Shown in pieces: positions 1 to 8,679 of a stretch of DNA of 64,000 nt (its first letter is position 1; every line of letters starts with the position of its first letter). The position numbers and the translations under genes were made by a program. Source of the DNA: HTCC2207 sp002685195 (lineage in GTDB: Bacteria; Pseudomonadota; Gammaproteobacteria; Pseudomonadales; Porticoccaceae); assembly GCA_051201675.1 (NCBI GenBank), contig CP179212.1, positions 1,054,001 to 1,118,000 of the forward strand. The letters are read 5' to 3'. The notes beneath the pieces are model-generated. The model did not search any database. It was not told where the DNA came from and saw only the letters and a list, made by a program, of their open reading frames with translations.

Positions 1-446
1 GTCCACTAATTTTCCATGTTAGCCAATATTCCGATTATATGGCTGATTATGTAGCTCTTGGTTTGACTGAATCGAGTAATGGGAAACCCTCTGGATTGAT
101 CGATGACCAGTGGCGCGATCTTTGGTGGAATCTTTGGGCTATGACTGATGCCGATGCAGCAATTGCAGACTACAACTCTGTAGGACAAAATTATGCAGCA
201 GAAGCTGGAGAGTCAAAGGCTCATACCTACCATTGGATACATACATTTAGTGCGCTCGGTCAATTAAAAACTGGGACTGGTGAATTAACCTCCAACAATC
301 CTGCCGCTTTGGCATTTGATAAGAGTGGTACGAGGTCATACGTGGTATACAATTTCACTAGTCAGCCTGAAACGATCGTGTATAGCGATGGAAAAAGCTT
401 CACTGCAGCGCCTAATGGCTTCACCACGGTTAGCTCTGCAGACTAG
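1..446 (+). CDS. C-terminal end of a GH81 endo-1,3-beta-glucanase (partial)
   Basis: Only the last ~148 codons lie in the window; the reading frame is open from base 3. The piece GESKAHTYHWIHTF followed by a small beta-rich end with YVVYNFTSQPETIVYSDGK matches the way glycoside hydrolase family 81 proteins finish: a conserved Glu/Ser-rich helix with AHTYxW, then a beta-sandwich with an YVxYN strand and a SDG turn. GH81 enzymes cut beta-1,3-glucans such as laminarin and are normally exported. The signal peptide and catalytic acids would be upstream and cannot be checked. The family call rests on recalled motifs only. Confidence 0.65.
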   Translation, partial: PLIFHVSQYSDYMADYVALGLTESSNGKPSGLIDDQWRDLWWNLWAMTDADAAIADYNSVGQNYAAEAGESKAHTYHWIHTFSALGQLKTGTGELTSNNPAALAFDKSGTRSYVVYNFTSQPETIVYSDGKSFTAAPNGFTTVSSAD

Positions 447-631
447 TAACTCTTCACATCAATACTCCGATTATTGGGGTATTGGTGCCCATTGTCGATG
501 CCATTATGGGCTTTGCCATCGACTTTAGTTTGGATATTACTATGGTTGCCTGTGGAGCATTGTTAATGGTTTTATGCGGTATTCTCGCCGTTCATCCTCA
601 GTCTAGGGTAGTCAACTCAACCAAGGTTTGA
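443..631 (+). pseudogene. Possible remnant of a membrane transporter C-terminus
   Basis: Directly behind the GH81 stop, frame 2 is open from about 434 to the TGA at 629-631 and encodes a protein-like hydrophobic stretch: TPIIGVLVPIVDAIMGFAID, a short gap, then a helix CGALLMVLCGILAV and a polar tail HPQSRVVNSTKV. This looks like the last two membrane helices of an MFS-type or other secondary transporter. No start codon with a ribosome binding site precedes it, and the frame closes at a TAG at 431-433. I read it as a decayed 3' end left by deletion, though chance coding potential is not excluded. Confidence 0.3.
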
Positions 632-642
632 TCTTTGCTTAC

Positions 643-714
643 ATGCACAAGTGGATAGTTCTGATATTTGTGCTATATTTAATTAGCTATGGAATTTGGG
701 TTTGGTTGGAGTAA
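643..714 (+). CDS. Possible 23-aa single-helix membrane peptide
   Basis: ATG at 643 opens a 23-codon frame (MHKWIVLIFVLYLISYGIWV plus three residues WLE) that is almost wholly one membrane helix with a positively charged start. Tiny single-helix proteins sit beside transporters as accessory subunits, and this one follows a possible transporter remnant. A weak purine run, AAGG, lies ~15 bases upstream, which is too far for a good ribosome binding site. It may be a relic of the same deleted locus or noise. Confidence 0.2.
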   Translation: MHKWIVLIFVLYLISYGIWVWLE

Positions 715-767
715 AACCATCATCATCGTAAATTTTATGAGAAGACGAATTTTAGAGAGGGACTACC

Positions 768-1595
768 ATGAACAAAATTTTAACAGTAGGACTTGCATGT
801 TTGTTTGTTACCGCGTGCTCAGAAAATAAAGAAGAGACGGCAGTTGCTGCCGTAGTTGAGCAAGAAATGACTTGGGATATTGTTGGGGAGGTTTTTTATA
901 ATGAGTTTATTCCTTGTACAGCGGGCCCTGACTTTAGCGCGGCTACCGTCGATGCAATGGTTACCGAGTGGAGAGCTGGAGGATTAGCTCCTGACCTTTT
1001 AGGTGCATGGGGCTATGCGCCAGCAAGCGATCAAAATGAGTTCCCTAATGGTTGGTGGGAAGTGAGTTGGCCTTCTAAAGAGGCTGCCGATGCTGTGTGG
1101 GCACAGTGGGCAGAAAATGAAGAAGCCCAAGCGTGGTCAGCGAAGTACCAAAGTGTGATGGCTTGCGATGTACCTAGTAAATATGGCTGGGGTTTTAAGT
1201 TTTATCGCGCGCCAGATAGTTTTGGGCCTACTCCGGAGTCGGGAGAATTTGCCTCTGCATATATTGGTTGCTCATTTAATGAAGGTAAGGGCTTTGAAGA
1301 TCTTGAGGCAAGTATTGATCTCTACAATGCCTGGTTAGATGGTTTGGATCCTGAATCTACTAGCTTTTATGCCTATGGTATCTATCCTGCACGTGCTGAG
1401 ACAGAAACCAACGGCGTTGACTACTTTTGGGGCAATTTCCATGAAAGTTTCGAGACCATGAAGACCGGCGGCGAAGGCTTTCAGGCTACGGGTGCAGAGG
1501 TTCAGGCAGCATTTGATGCTACTGCCACCTGTGTGAACCCGGATGTTTATGATTCTAAGGTGTTTTATGACCCAACAAACCCCGATTTTTCATGA
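768..1595 (+). CDS. Lipoprotein with two repeated alpha/beta domains, unknown function
   Basis: 275 aa. The N-terminus has a short signal peptide ending in a lipobox (VTAC, Cys17), so it should be lipid-anchored in the envelope. After an acidic/Ala linker there are two similar halves (about residues 34-155 and 160-270), each with a conserved Trp-rich strand (NGWWEVSWP; VDYFWGNF) after a helix, and paired cysteines. This pattern resembles a duplicated dimeric alpha-beta barrel (ABM-like) fold. The secreted protein at 8680-9426 (minus) has the same double layout. GAGAGGG at 755-761 precedes the ATG. The 1614-1640 terminator follows, so it is probably transcribed alone. I do not recognise a function. 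Confidence 0.75.
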   Translation: MNKILTVGLACLFVTACSENKEETAVAAVVEQEMTWDIVGEVFYNEFIPCTAGPDFSAATVDAMVTEWRAGGLAPDLLGAWGYAPASDQNEFPNGWWEVSWPSKEAADAVWAQWAENEEAQAWSAKYQSVMACDVPSKYGWGFKFYRAPDSFGPTPESGEFASAYIGCSFNEGKGFEDLEASIDLYNAWLDGLDPESTSFYAYGIYPARAETETNGVDYFWGNFHESFETMKTGGEGFQATGAEVQAAFDATATCVNPDVYDSKVFYDPTNPDFS

Positions 1596-1613
1596 AGGAT
1601 TGATATAACCGCG

Positions 1614-1640
1614 AAAGGGTCTGCAATTGCAGCCCTTTTT
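1614..1640 (+). terminator. Rho-independent terminator after the lipoprotein gene
   Basis: AAAGGGTCTGC-AATT-GCAGCCCTTTTT forms a GC-rich stem with one bulged T, a four-base loop and a run of T. It lies 19 bases behind the stop codon of the 768-1595 gene. Confidence 0.75.
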
Positions 1641-1776
1641 ATTGGACTCAGCTAAAAGACTGACCGGCAAAACTCAGATCTGTTTATATGGATGTCTGAG
1701 AATGAATGACTTGAAATTTCTTGCATCAGGCATGATGATCCCCTTCTGATAACAAAATTTCCACTAAGGGTTATTG

Positions 1777-2556
1777 ATGAAGATTCACCAGTTATACACT
1801 CAGAGTTTTTTGCGTAACTTCACTTATTTAATTGAACTTAATGATGGCACTGCAATTGTCATTGACCCTTGGGAAGAGGGTATAGTGAACAGTGTCCTGT
1901 CTGACAATAAACTGGGGCTAACGACCATTATAAATACCCATGAACACTGGGATCATACCCAAGGGAATGAGGCACTTATCAGCGAACATGGTTGCGATGT
2001 TTGGGCTCATGAGAATGGTCGCGGCAAGATACCCGGTTTAACCAGAATGTTGTCTGCTGGAGAGATTATTGATCTTGAGTCAGGGTCCCAACTCAAGGTA
2101 CTTAATACGCCAGGGCACACTTTTGCTCACCTATGTTTCTTAGTGATGGAGGAGGGCCAAGCAAAGGCTGTGTTTACAGGAGATACACTTTTTAATGCGG
2201 GTGTAGGTAACTGTGGTAATGGTGGTGATGCGGAAGTTATGTATGACACCATTGCCGATCAGTTTCATACGTTGGATGACGGTGTGACAGTCTATCCAGG
2301 GCATGAGTATCTGGAAAATAATCTGCGTTTCACTCTGAGCCTAGAGGCAAGCAATAAAGATGCTCAAGCATGGCTGATTAAAGCCATGGAGGCAGACCCA
2401 GCTGTAGCGCCTTTGACCACTACAATAGGTGATGAAAGAAAATTAAATACCTTCTTTCGTTTAGGTAATCAGGTCATTCGCGAATCTGTTGGACGTGTTG
2501 ATGGTTCGGATAAAGACGTATTCATTGCTCTGCGATCTCGTCGGGACAATTGGTAG
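1777..2556 (+). CDS. Glyoxalase II-like metallo-beta-lactamase-fold hydrolase
   Basis: 259 aa. The metal-binding motif THEHWDH (His55, His57, Asp59, His60), GHTFAH (His114), TGDTLF (Asp136) and PGHEY are all in place for a two-metal hydrolase. The AGVGN and NNLRF segments and the C-terminal part resemble hydroxyacylglutathione hydrolase (glyoxalase II), which cleaves thioesters such as S-lactoylglutathione. The C-terminus lacks the clear FLR-type signature of GloB, so a related thioesterase is possible. I chose ATG 1777 rather than TTG 1774 because AAGGG lies six bases upstream of it. It stands alone between a terminator and gltX. Confidence 0.75.
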   Translation: MKIHQLYTQSFLRNFTYLIELNDGTAIVIDPWEEGIVNSVLSDNKLGLTTIINTHEHWDHTQGNEALISEHGCDVWAHENGRGKIPGLTRMLSAGEIIDLESGSQLKVLNTPGHTFAHLCFLVMEEGQAKAVFTGDTLFNAGVGNCGNGGDAEVMYDTIADQFHTLDDGVTVYPGHEYLENNLRFTLSLEASNKDAQAWLIKAMEADPAVAPLTTTIGDERKLNTFFRLGNQVIRESVGRVDGSDKDVFIALRSRRDNW

Positions 2557-2630
2557 TTTGTGATTTAAAATGCTTCACTAGTAGGTAAAACACAGCTTTC
2601 ATATAAATTAATAAAGATTTGGAAAATTGC

Positions 2631-4112
2631 ATGACGGTTCGTACACGTATAGCTCCATCGCCTACAGGTGATCCCCATGTTGGTACAGCTTATGTTGCGC
2701 TATTTAATATGGCCTTTGCTCGCAGTCAAGGCGGTGAGTTTTTGCTGCGCATTGAAGATACCGATCAAGCGCGGTCTACGCCTGAATCAGAAAAAACGAT
2801 TCTAGATGCTCTGCACTGGCTCGGTTTGGAATGGGATGAGGGCCCGGACAATGGCGGCCCGAAGGGCCCGTATCGCCAAAGCGAACGCTCAGAGATATAC
2901 CGCGCACACGCTGACCAGCTTCTAGAGAGTGGTCATGCGTTCAGGTGTTTTTGTACCCCAGAGCGTCTTGATGAATTACGTGCAACACAAATGGAAAACA
3001 AACAACAGCTGGGCTATGACGGTCATTGTATGCACATAGATCAAGTTGAGGCAGCTTCTCGGGCAGCACAAGGTGAATCACACGTGGTACGAATGCGGGT
3101 TCCTAGAGAAGGCCAGTGCACCTTTAATGACATGTTACGCGGTGAAATCAGCATTGACTGGGCTCAAATTGATCTTCAGATATTGTTGAAGGCCGATGGT
3201 ATGCCTACCTACCATCTCGCCAATGTAGTGGATGACCATCTGATGGAGATCAGCCATGTGATTCGGGGTGAGGAGTGGATTAACTCAGCCCCCAAGCATA
3301 TTTTACTTTACCAATATTTTGGTTGGGACACGCCAGCCTTCTGTCATCTGCCATTACTTCGTAACGTTGACAAGAGCAAGCTATCGAAACGTAAAAACCC
3401 AACTAGTATTCTTTACTATCAACGTATGGGTTATCTTCCCGAGGCTCTACTTAATTATCTCGGTCGTATGGGTTGGTCGATGCCAGATGAGAGGGAGAAA
3501 TTCAATTTACAGGAAATGCTGGCAGAGTTCGATATTCAGCGAGTATCTCTCGGTGGACCTGTGTTTGATGTTGAAAAGCTTAGCTGGCTCAATGGGTTGT
3601 GGATTCGTGAAGAGTTAACCGATGAGCAATTGGCCGATCGTTTACATGACTGGGCTTTAAATCGTGATGTATTAATGGCTTTCTTGCCCTTTGCAAAACA
3701 GCGCATGGAAACCCTCTCAGACATCGCCCCACTAGGGAATTATTTAGTGTCGGGCATGCTTCCCATTACAGCGGAACAACTGAAATCTACTGGTATTGAT
3801 GAAGAGCCATTGATGGAGGTGTTGCAGTATTCTCTATGGCGCTTAGAGTCAGTTCAGAGCTGGCAGCGCGACGCTATTTTTGAGGCGTTAAAATATGTTG
3901 CTGATGCCATGGGAATTAAGCTAAAGCCATTTTTAGCGCCACTATTCATTGCAATTGCTGGAAGCAACGCATCGATTTCAGTGATGGACTCTATGAATTT
4001 GCTGGGTGCGGATATGTCCCGCGCACGATTGCGTTACGCAATTGAGTTATTGGGTGGTATTGGCAAGAAGAAATTGAAGAAAATGGAGAAGGCTTATCAG
4101 CAACTGAGCTGA
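2631..4112 (+). CDS. gltX: Glutamyl-tRNA synthetase
   Basis: 493 aa, the normal length for GluRS. It charges tRNA-Glu with glutamate in the cytosol. The start VRTRIAPSPTGDPHVGTAY holds the class I HIGH-type motif (PHVG). The second signature is KLSKRKN, the KMSKS equivalent, near residue 255. RIEDTDQ and the anticodon-binding helical C-terminus are also typical. The frame is open upstream to a TTG at 2619, but family members start at the ATG with TVRTRIAPSPTG, so 2631 is preferred. tRNA-Ala follows 67 bases downstream, possibly on the same transcript. Confidence 0.97.
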   Translation: MTVRTRIAPSPTGDPHVGTAYVALFNMAFARSQGGEFLLRIEDTDQARSTPESEKTILDALHWLGLEWDEGPDNGGPKGPYRQSERSEIYRAHADQLLESGHAFRCFCTPERLDELRATQMENKQQLGYDGHCMHIDQVEAASRAAQGESHVVRMRVPREGQCTFNDMLRGEISIDWAQIDLQILLKADGMPTYHLANVVDDHLMEISHVIRGEEWINSAPKHILLYQYFGWDTPAFCHLPLLRNVDKSKLSKRKNPTSILYYQRMGYLPEALLNYLGRMGWSMPDEREKFNLQEMLAEFDIQRVSLGGPVFDVEKLSWLNGLWIREELTDEQLADRLHDWALNRDVLMAFLPFAKQRMETLSDIAPLGNYLVSGMLPITAEQLKSTGIDEEPLMEVLQYSLWRLESVQSWQRDAIFEALKYVADAMGIKLKPFLAPLFIAIAGSNASISVMDSMNLLGADMSRARLRYAIELLGGIGKKKLKKMEKAYQQLS

Positions 4113-4179
4113 AGGGCTTGCTGTGTGGAACAAGGCTCTTGACTTGGTAAATGGGCATCCCTATCATGCGCGTCTGTTT

Positions 4180-4255
4180 GGGGCCTTAGCTCAGCTGGGA
4201 GAGCGCAACACTGGCAGTGTTGAGGTCAGCGGTTCGATCCCGCTAGGCTCCACCA
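4180..4255 (+). tRNA. tRNA-Ala (anticodon GGC)
   Basis: 76 bases including an encoded CCA end (4253-4255). The acceptor stem GGGGCCT pairs with AGGCTCC and contains the G3-U70 wobble pair, the main identity signal for alanyl-tRNA synthetase. The D-arm AGCTCAGCTGGGAGAGC, the anticodon arm CAACA-CTGGCAG-TGTTG with GGC at 4213-4215, and the T-arm with GGTTCGATCC are all complete. A terminator follows directly, so this is the end of the transcript. It decodes GCC/GCU codons. Confidence 0.97.
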
Positions 4256-4260
4256 AAAAT

Positions 4261-4293
4261 GAATCCCTCGCACGCAAGTGCGGGGGATTTTTT
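4261..4293 (+). terminator. Rho-independent terminator after tRNA-Ala
   Basis: A 12-base-pair stem (AATCCCTCGCAC against GTGCGGGGGATT, one G-T pair) with a GCAA tetraloop is followed by TTTT. It lies six bases after the tRNA CCA end and probably ends the gltX/tRNA transcript. Confidence 0.85.
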
Positions 4294-4374
4294 GTTCTGG
4301 ACAATTTTTGGCATAGTTATTATTCTGCTTTGACCTAAATGGCACCCGCTAAATAAAATAGGAAGTCGCCCGAT

Positions 4375-4995
4375 TTGATTAATCAATTTTTAAAAGATAG
4401 CTGTTTACTACTAATCGATGTACAAAAAGGTGTTGATGTGTTGTCCCATTGGGGCGGCGAGAATGGTCGCAGAAACAACCTTGAAGCTGAAAGTAACATG
4501 CTTGCTCTATTGTCTGAATGGCGACAAGCGGAGTTGCCGGTTGCCTGGACTTTACATAACTCTCTAGAAGCAGCTTCTCCGTTAAAGCTGTCTGAACCTG
4601 GTGGTGAGTTAAAGCCAGGTTTTGAAATTGGTTCCAGCGATATAGTTGTAAAGAAAGATGTAAACAGTGGTTTTGTGGGGACGTCCTTAGAAATTCTGTT
4701 GCGCAGAGCGGGTATTCAAAGATTGGTAGTGGTCGGGTTTTTCACCAACTTTTGTGTTGAGACTACCGTCAGAATGTCTGGAAATTTGGGGTTTGACACT
4801 TACCTTGTGCCAGATTGTTGCGCAACGACAAATAGGGTAGGGCCAGACGGTATAGACTATGATCCAGATTTGGTACACTCAATGACTGTGGCCAATCTGC
4901 ATGGCGAGTTCTGCACTGCGCTTAAAATCAGTCAAGCGCTAAGTCTTATTACAGACGATTTAACAGACGCTGATCGCTGCCAGGGAAACGAATGA
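4375..4995 (+). CDS. Isochorismatase-family cysteine hydrolase
   Basis: 206 aa. The three catalytic residues of the cysteine hydrolase (isochorismatase-like) fold are visible: Asp in LLIDVQKG, Lys in VVKKDVNSGF and Cys in FFTNFCVETT, followed by the usual TVRMSGNLGF helix and the DCCAT segment. Members hydrolyse amides, ureido acids or vinyl ethers, so the substrate is open. The start is TTG at 4375, nine bases after AGGAAG; no nearer ATG has a ribosome binding site. It leads a same-strand group with a DDAH-like hydrolase and an APC permease, which hints at a C-N bond hydrolase in amino acid or guanidino compound use. Confidence 0.8.
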   Translation: MINQFLKDSCLLLIDVQKGVDVLSHWGGENGRRNNLEAESNMLALLSEWRQAELPVAWTLHNSLEAASPLKLSEPGGELKPGFEIGSSDIVVKKDVNSGFVGTSLEILLRRAGIQRLVVVGFFTNFCVETTVRMSGNLGFDTYLVPDCCATTNRVGPDGIDYDPDLVHSMTVANLHGEFCTALKISQALSLITDDLTDADRCQGNE

Positions 4996-5051
4996 AAGCC
5001 CAGCTGGTAAGCAATAAAATTAGCGTTTTGTTAAATGTGTAAATTTTAGTC

Positions 5052-5936
5052 ATGCCAGTCAATAACTACGGCGTATCGTCAATGGTGGCAAAGCTTCAAA
5101 GGGTTGCTTTGCATGCGCCAGGGAACACATTGCGAAATGCAGATGTCCATCAGTGGCATTATGGTCAAAGCTTTGATCCTCAGGAATTAGACAAAGATTA
5201 TCAAGCTTTCGTTTCGCATATCGAAAAAGCTGGTGTCGAAGTGTTATGGATGCCCGAAAACACTGACTCAGCCGATGCAGTTTTTACTTATGATGCGTCT
5301 TTAATGACTCCTCAGGGTGCCATTCTAATGAACCCAGGAAAAGTGCTGAGAATAAGTGAGTCAGAATCACACCGAGTTTTTTACCAATCCATGGATATTC
5401 CGGTTATAGGGCAAGTGACGGGTAAAGCCAAGTGTGAGGCCGGCGATACGCTCTGGTTAGATGATAAGACCTTGCTTATCGGGCGTGGATACAGAACCAA
5501 TGAAGCTGGCATTACCCAGTTGCGAAATTTGCTCGGCGATCAAGGAGTGGCAGTTCTAGCGTTTGATTTGCCTTGTTATCAGGGTGAGGAAGCATGTTTG
5601 CATCTAATGTCACTGATCAGCCTGTTGTCAGATGACTTAGCATTAGTTCACAAGACGCTTTTGCCCGTGGCATTGGCTCAACTTCTTAGCGCAAGAGGGT
5701 TTGAATTACTTGAGGCACCAGCGGAGGAGTTTGATACCTCTGGTGGTTTAAACCTGAATGTACTTACTCTTGAGCCGCGTCATATTGTGGCAATTAATAG
5801 ATGCGATAAAACGTTGTCATTGATGCACAATGCTGGCTGTAAAATCGATACCTTTAGTGGAGAGTCACTTTGTATACCCTGCGAGGGCGGGCCAACTTGT
5901 ATGACGCGGCCTATATTGCGATGCATTAATAATTAG
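5052..5936 (+). CDS. DDAH/arginine deiminase-like amidinohydrolase
   Basis: 294 aa, the size of dimethylarginine dimethylaminohydrolases. The guanidino-modifying enzyme fold is suggested by VFTYDASL near the start (substrate-binding Asp), AGDTLWLDD, a central histidine in EEACLHLMSL and a C-terminal nucleophile Cys in EGGPTCMTRPI. Such enzymes hydrolyse methylarginines to citrulline plus methylamines, or act on arginine, without metal. It lies between the isochorismatase-like hydrolase and an amino acid permease, which fits uptake and breakdown of guanidino compounds. An in-frame ATG at 5082 is an alternative start; neither start has a strong ribosome binding site. Confidence 0.75.
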   Translation: MPVNNYGVSSMVAKLQRVALHAPGNTLRNADVHQWHYGQSFDPQELDKDYQAFVSHIEKAGVEVLWMPENTDSADAVFTYDASLMTPQGAILMNPGKVLRISESESHRVFYQSMDIPVIGQVTGKAKCEAGDTLWLDDKTLLIGRGYRTNEAGITQLRNLLGDQGVAVLAFDLPCYQGEEACLHLMSLISLLSDDLALVHKTLLPVALAQLLSARGFELLEAPAEEFDTSGGLNLNVLTLEPRHIVAINRCDKTLSLMHNAGCKIDTFSGESLCIPCEGGPTCMTRPILRCINN

Positions 5937-6005
5937 ATGGGCGAGAATCAAAGTCTTTAATGGTCACTAGATCATGAAAGAATCAGGAAGTTTCTGGGAG
6001 CACTA

Positions 6006-7280
6006 ATGAGTGCAATAACTAAAAAAATGGGTTTCTGGCAATGTTGGGGAATGTCAGTTGGCGTGATGATTGGTTCTGGTATCTTTTTACTGCCTACGGT
6101 GCTCGCTCCTTATGGCTGGATCAGCTTACTGGGTTGGCTTTTAACCTGCTCAGGAACGATTGTATTGGCTCTGGTATTGGCGCGATTAGCCGGCACTACT
6201 GATCATGCAGGCGGCCCTTATGCCTATGTTAGGGAATCTTTTGGTGATCTTGCCGGGTTCTTAATAGGCTGGGGTTATTGGGTTGGCGTGGTGTTTGGCG
6301 TTACCGCCATTGCTGTGGGTTTCGCAGGTTACATGGGATCGATATTTCCTATCTTTGCGGCTAACAGCCTCACCCAGGCGCTGGTCGCTGCTATGGGTAT
6401 TGGTGTGCTAACCTGGGTAAATATTAAAGGAATTTCTGAAGCAGCGACTGTTCAGTTGGTGCTGACCATTCTTAAAATTGTTCCTTTAATTGTGATCATA
6501 GGGTTGGGTATTGCTTATGGCGATATTGACAACTTTCCCTCTTTTAATCCGCAACAACTTTCTATGACTGAAGCATTAGCTAGCACTGCACTGCTTACCA
6601 TGTGGGCTTTCATTGGAATAGAGGCCGCGGTTATTCCAACAAGCGATGTGGAGAACCCCAAGAAAACAGTTCCTATTGCGGTAGTATCTGCAGCTCTTAG
6701 TGTCTCATTCCTCTATGTTGGTGCATCGATCGCCATCATGTTTTTGGTGCCCTCCGAGGTGTTGGCCGCATCAGAGTCACCGTTTGTCGATGCGGCTTCC
6801 CACATGGGTCCTGGGGGCGCTCTGCTAATGGGCGTTGGTGCATTAATTTCGACTGCAGGTGCTCTTAACGGCAATATCTTTGTAATGGGTCAGATGCCTA
6901 TGTTAGTAGCCGCAGATGGCTTAGCGCCTTCAGTTATAGCAAAGAAAAATAAGGGTGGAGCCCCAATGGTAGCGTTAATGGCATCTAGTGTATTTTCGGC
7001 AGCGTTACTAGTGCTTAATTTCACTGACGGTTTAGTGGGCGCGTTCTCTTTTTTAATTTCAATGTCGACTCTTTCGATTCTGGCCCCCTATGGGTTATCT
7101 GCTATGGCAGAATTCAAGCGCTCTTGGCTTAGCGCCAAGGGTTGGGCTGGGGTGGCTCTCTTGTCCGTAATATATACACTGATAGCTGCCGCAGGCTCTG
7201 GCTGGTATGTGTTCTTTCTGGGCGTTGGCTTATTCCTGTTGGGTATACTTTTGTTCAAGTTTTTTCATTTGACACGCTAG
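6006..7280 (+). CDS. APC-superfamily amino acid permease
   Basis: 424 aa with about 12 hydrophobic helices. The N-terminus GFWQCWGMSVGVMIGSGIFLLP carries the GSGIF motif of helix 1 of amino acid-polyamine-organocation carriers, and AFIGIEAAVIPTSDVENPKKTVP is the classic helix 6 signature. It should import an amino acid or amine across the inner membrane. TCTGGGAG at 5993-6000 gives a good ribosome binding site for ATG 6006. Position just behind the DDAH-like gene suggests it feeds that pathway. Confidence 0.87.
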   Translation: MSAITKKMGFWQCWGMSVGVMIGSGIFLLPTVLAPYGWISLLGWLLTCSGTIVLALVLARLAGTTDHAGGPYAYVRESFGDLAGFLIGWGYWVGVVFGVTAIAVGFAGYMGSIFPIFAANSLTQALVAAMGIGVLTWVNIKGISEAATVQLVLTILKIVPLIVIIGLGIAYGDIDNFPSFNPQQLSMTEALASTALLTMWAFIGIEAAVIPTSDVENPKKTVPIAVVSAALSVSFLYVGASIAIMFLVPSEVLAASESPFVDAASHMGPGGALLMGVGALISTAGALNGNIFVMGQMPMLVAADGLAPSVIAKKNKGGAPMVALMASSVFSAALLVLNFTDGLVGAFSFLISMSTLSILAPYGLSAMAEFKRSWLSAKGWAGVALLSVIYTLIAAAGSGWYVFFLGVGLFLLGILLFKFFHLTR

Positions 7281-7416
7281 ATTTTGTAGATGTTATTGAT
7301 TTAAAACGTTACTCCTCTCGTCCATTTCCCATGTTCTATAAATGATATAAGCCGTCGTTCTGAAGTTTTCAGCATGTGTATAATGCACTTCTAAACTTGA
7401 TTTTTCTTGGAAAGTA

Positions 7417-8616
7417 ATGAAATTTGCAAAGCAATTAAGCCGTCTTGGCACCGAAACGGCTTTTGCTGTGTCTGGCGCTGCAACCCAATGGGCCGCTAAA
7501 GGTCACAAAGTCTATCCCTTTCACTTGGGGGACATAAACATACTAACACCAGAGAGTATTATCGAGGCCACGGCTAAAGCGATTCGAGATGGCTATACGG
7601 GCTACTGCCCCGGAGCCGGGATACCCGAGTTGCGAGATGCTATTGCTCGCGATGTCGGCATAAAAAGAGGCATTAAATACTCGTCTGAGAATGTCTCTAT
7701 CCAGCCTGGCGGAAAGCCTGTTATTGGTAAATTCATCATGACGGTCATGGATCCTGGTGATGAGGTACTGTATCCGAACCCTGGGTATCCAATTTATGAG
7801 TCTCAAATCGAATATAACGGTGGAGTAGCTGTACCATACGGCTATGTCGAAACGGCCGATGGATTTGCATTGGATTTAGATGCCCTGCGGGATGCAATTA
7901 CACCGAAAACAACAGCATTAATTTACAACAATTATCAGAACCCCAATGGCGCACAATCTACTCGCGAAGAAATGGAAGCGGTAGCTAAATTAGCGTTAGA
8001 ACATGATTTGTGGGTGCTTGCGGATGATGCTTATTATGAAATTCAATATAGTGGTCAACCAATGACCATTGCAGACATTCCAGGCATGCAGGAACGTACC
8101 GTTATTCTATATACCTGCTCTAAAAGATTTGCTATGACTGGCTGGAGACTTGGAGCGGCAATTGGGCCGTCATCGGTGATTGATGTAATTAACAAGTTTA
8201 ATACCAATGCAGAGTCATGCACGCCTCATTTCATTCAAAGAGGTATGGTTGCTGCCATTGAAGGTGAGATAGCGGGACCAAAAGATATCCTTGACACTTT
8301 GAGGGAACGCCGTGATGCCTGTATCAGTGGGCTGAACGCGATCGATGGCATTGATGTAGCTACACCCAACAGTACTTTTTACGTTTTTCCTAATGTTAAT
8401 AGAATTATGGAGCGCAAAGGACTCAGGGATGTTAACTCGCTGATGGAGGGAGCTTTAAAGAGATCTAATGTATCTTTTTGTACAAGAAAGCATTTCGGGC
8501 GGCTGGTGGAAGGGGAGTCAAATCACTATATTCGGTTTGCGTACTCGGGTATTGATGTTGCACATATCAATGCTGGGTTGAAACGCTTGAAGACCTATTT
8601 TGAGTCGATTGACTAG
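7417..8616 (+). CDS. Class I/II pyridoxal-phosphate aminotransferase
   Basis: 399 aa, normal for the aspartate aminotransferase fold I group. Visible motifs are the YPNPGYPIYE segment, NYQNPNGAQ, ADDAYYEIQYSG (Asp binding the pyridine nitrogen and the Tyr) and CSKRFAMTGWRLG with the PLP lysine, followed by the C-terminal Arg in HYIRFAYSG that grips the substrate carboxylate. Substrate specificity is not readable. It lies 136 bases behind the permease and could complete an amino acid catabolic group. Transcription ends at the strong hairpin at 8625-8656. Confidence 0.9.
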   Translation: MKFAKQLSRLGTETAFAVSGAATQWAAKGHKVYPFHLGDINILTPESIIEATAKAIRDGYTGYCPGAGIPELRDAIARDVGIKRGIKYSSENVSIQPGGKPVIGKFIMTVMDPGDEVLYPNPGYPIYESQIEYNGGVAVPYGYVETADGFALDLDALRDAITPKTTALIYNNYQNPNGAQSTREEMEAVAKLALEHDLWVLADDAYYEIQYSGQPMTIADIPGMQERTVILYTCSKRFAMTGWRLGAAIGPSSVIDVINKFNTNAESCTPHFIQRGMVAAIEGEIAGPKDILDTLRERRDACISGLNAIDGIDVATPNSTFYVFPNVNRIMERKGLRDVNSLMEGALKRSNVSFCTRKHFGRLVEGESNHYIRFAYSGIDVAHINAGLKRLKTYFESID

Positions 8617-8624
8617 ATAATAAA

Positions 8625-8656
8625 AAAGCCCCAAAAGACGCTTGCTTTTGGGGCTT
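8625..8656. terminator. Bidirectional terminator between convergent genes
   Basis: AAAGCCCCAAAAG and CTTTTGGGGCTTT form a 13-base-pair stem around a short loop, with A and T runs on both sides. It sits between the aminotransferase (plus) and the secreted protein gene (minus) and should stop transcription from both. Confidence 0.9.
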
Positions 8657-8679
8657 TACTTAATAGTAATTATCAAGTG

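Noticed and set aside
316..528. 70-aa plus-strand ORF overlapping the GH81 end
   Set aside because: It lies mostly inside the GH81 frame and has no start signal; the neighbouring frame has the more protein-like transporter reading.
3268..3618. 116-aa plus-strand ORF inside gltX
   Set aside because: Shadow frame of a clearly coding gltX region.
4180..4255. tRNA-Ala as an integration site for a genomic island
   Set aside because: No integrase gene lies nearby and no direct repeat of the tRNA end was seen downstream; the flanking genes are ordinary.
4123..4338. 71-aa ORF running through tRNA-Ala
   Set aside because: It translates the tRNA and its terminator, so it is not a gene.
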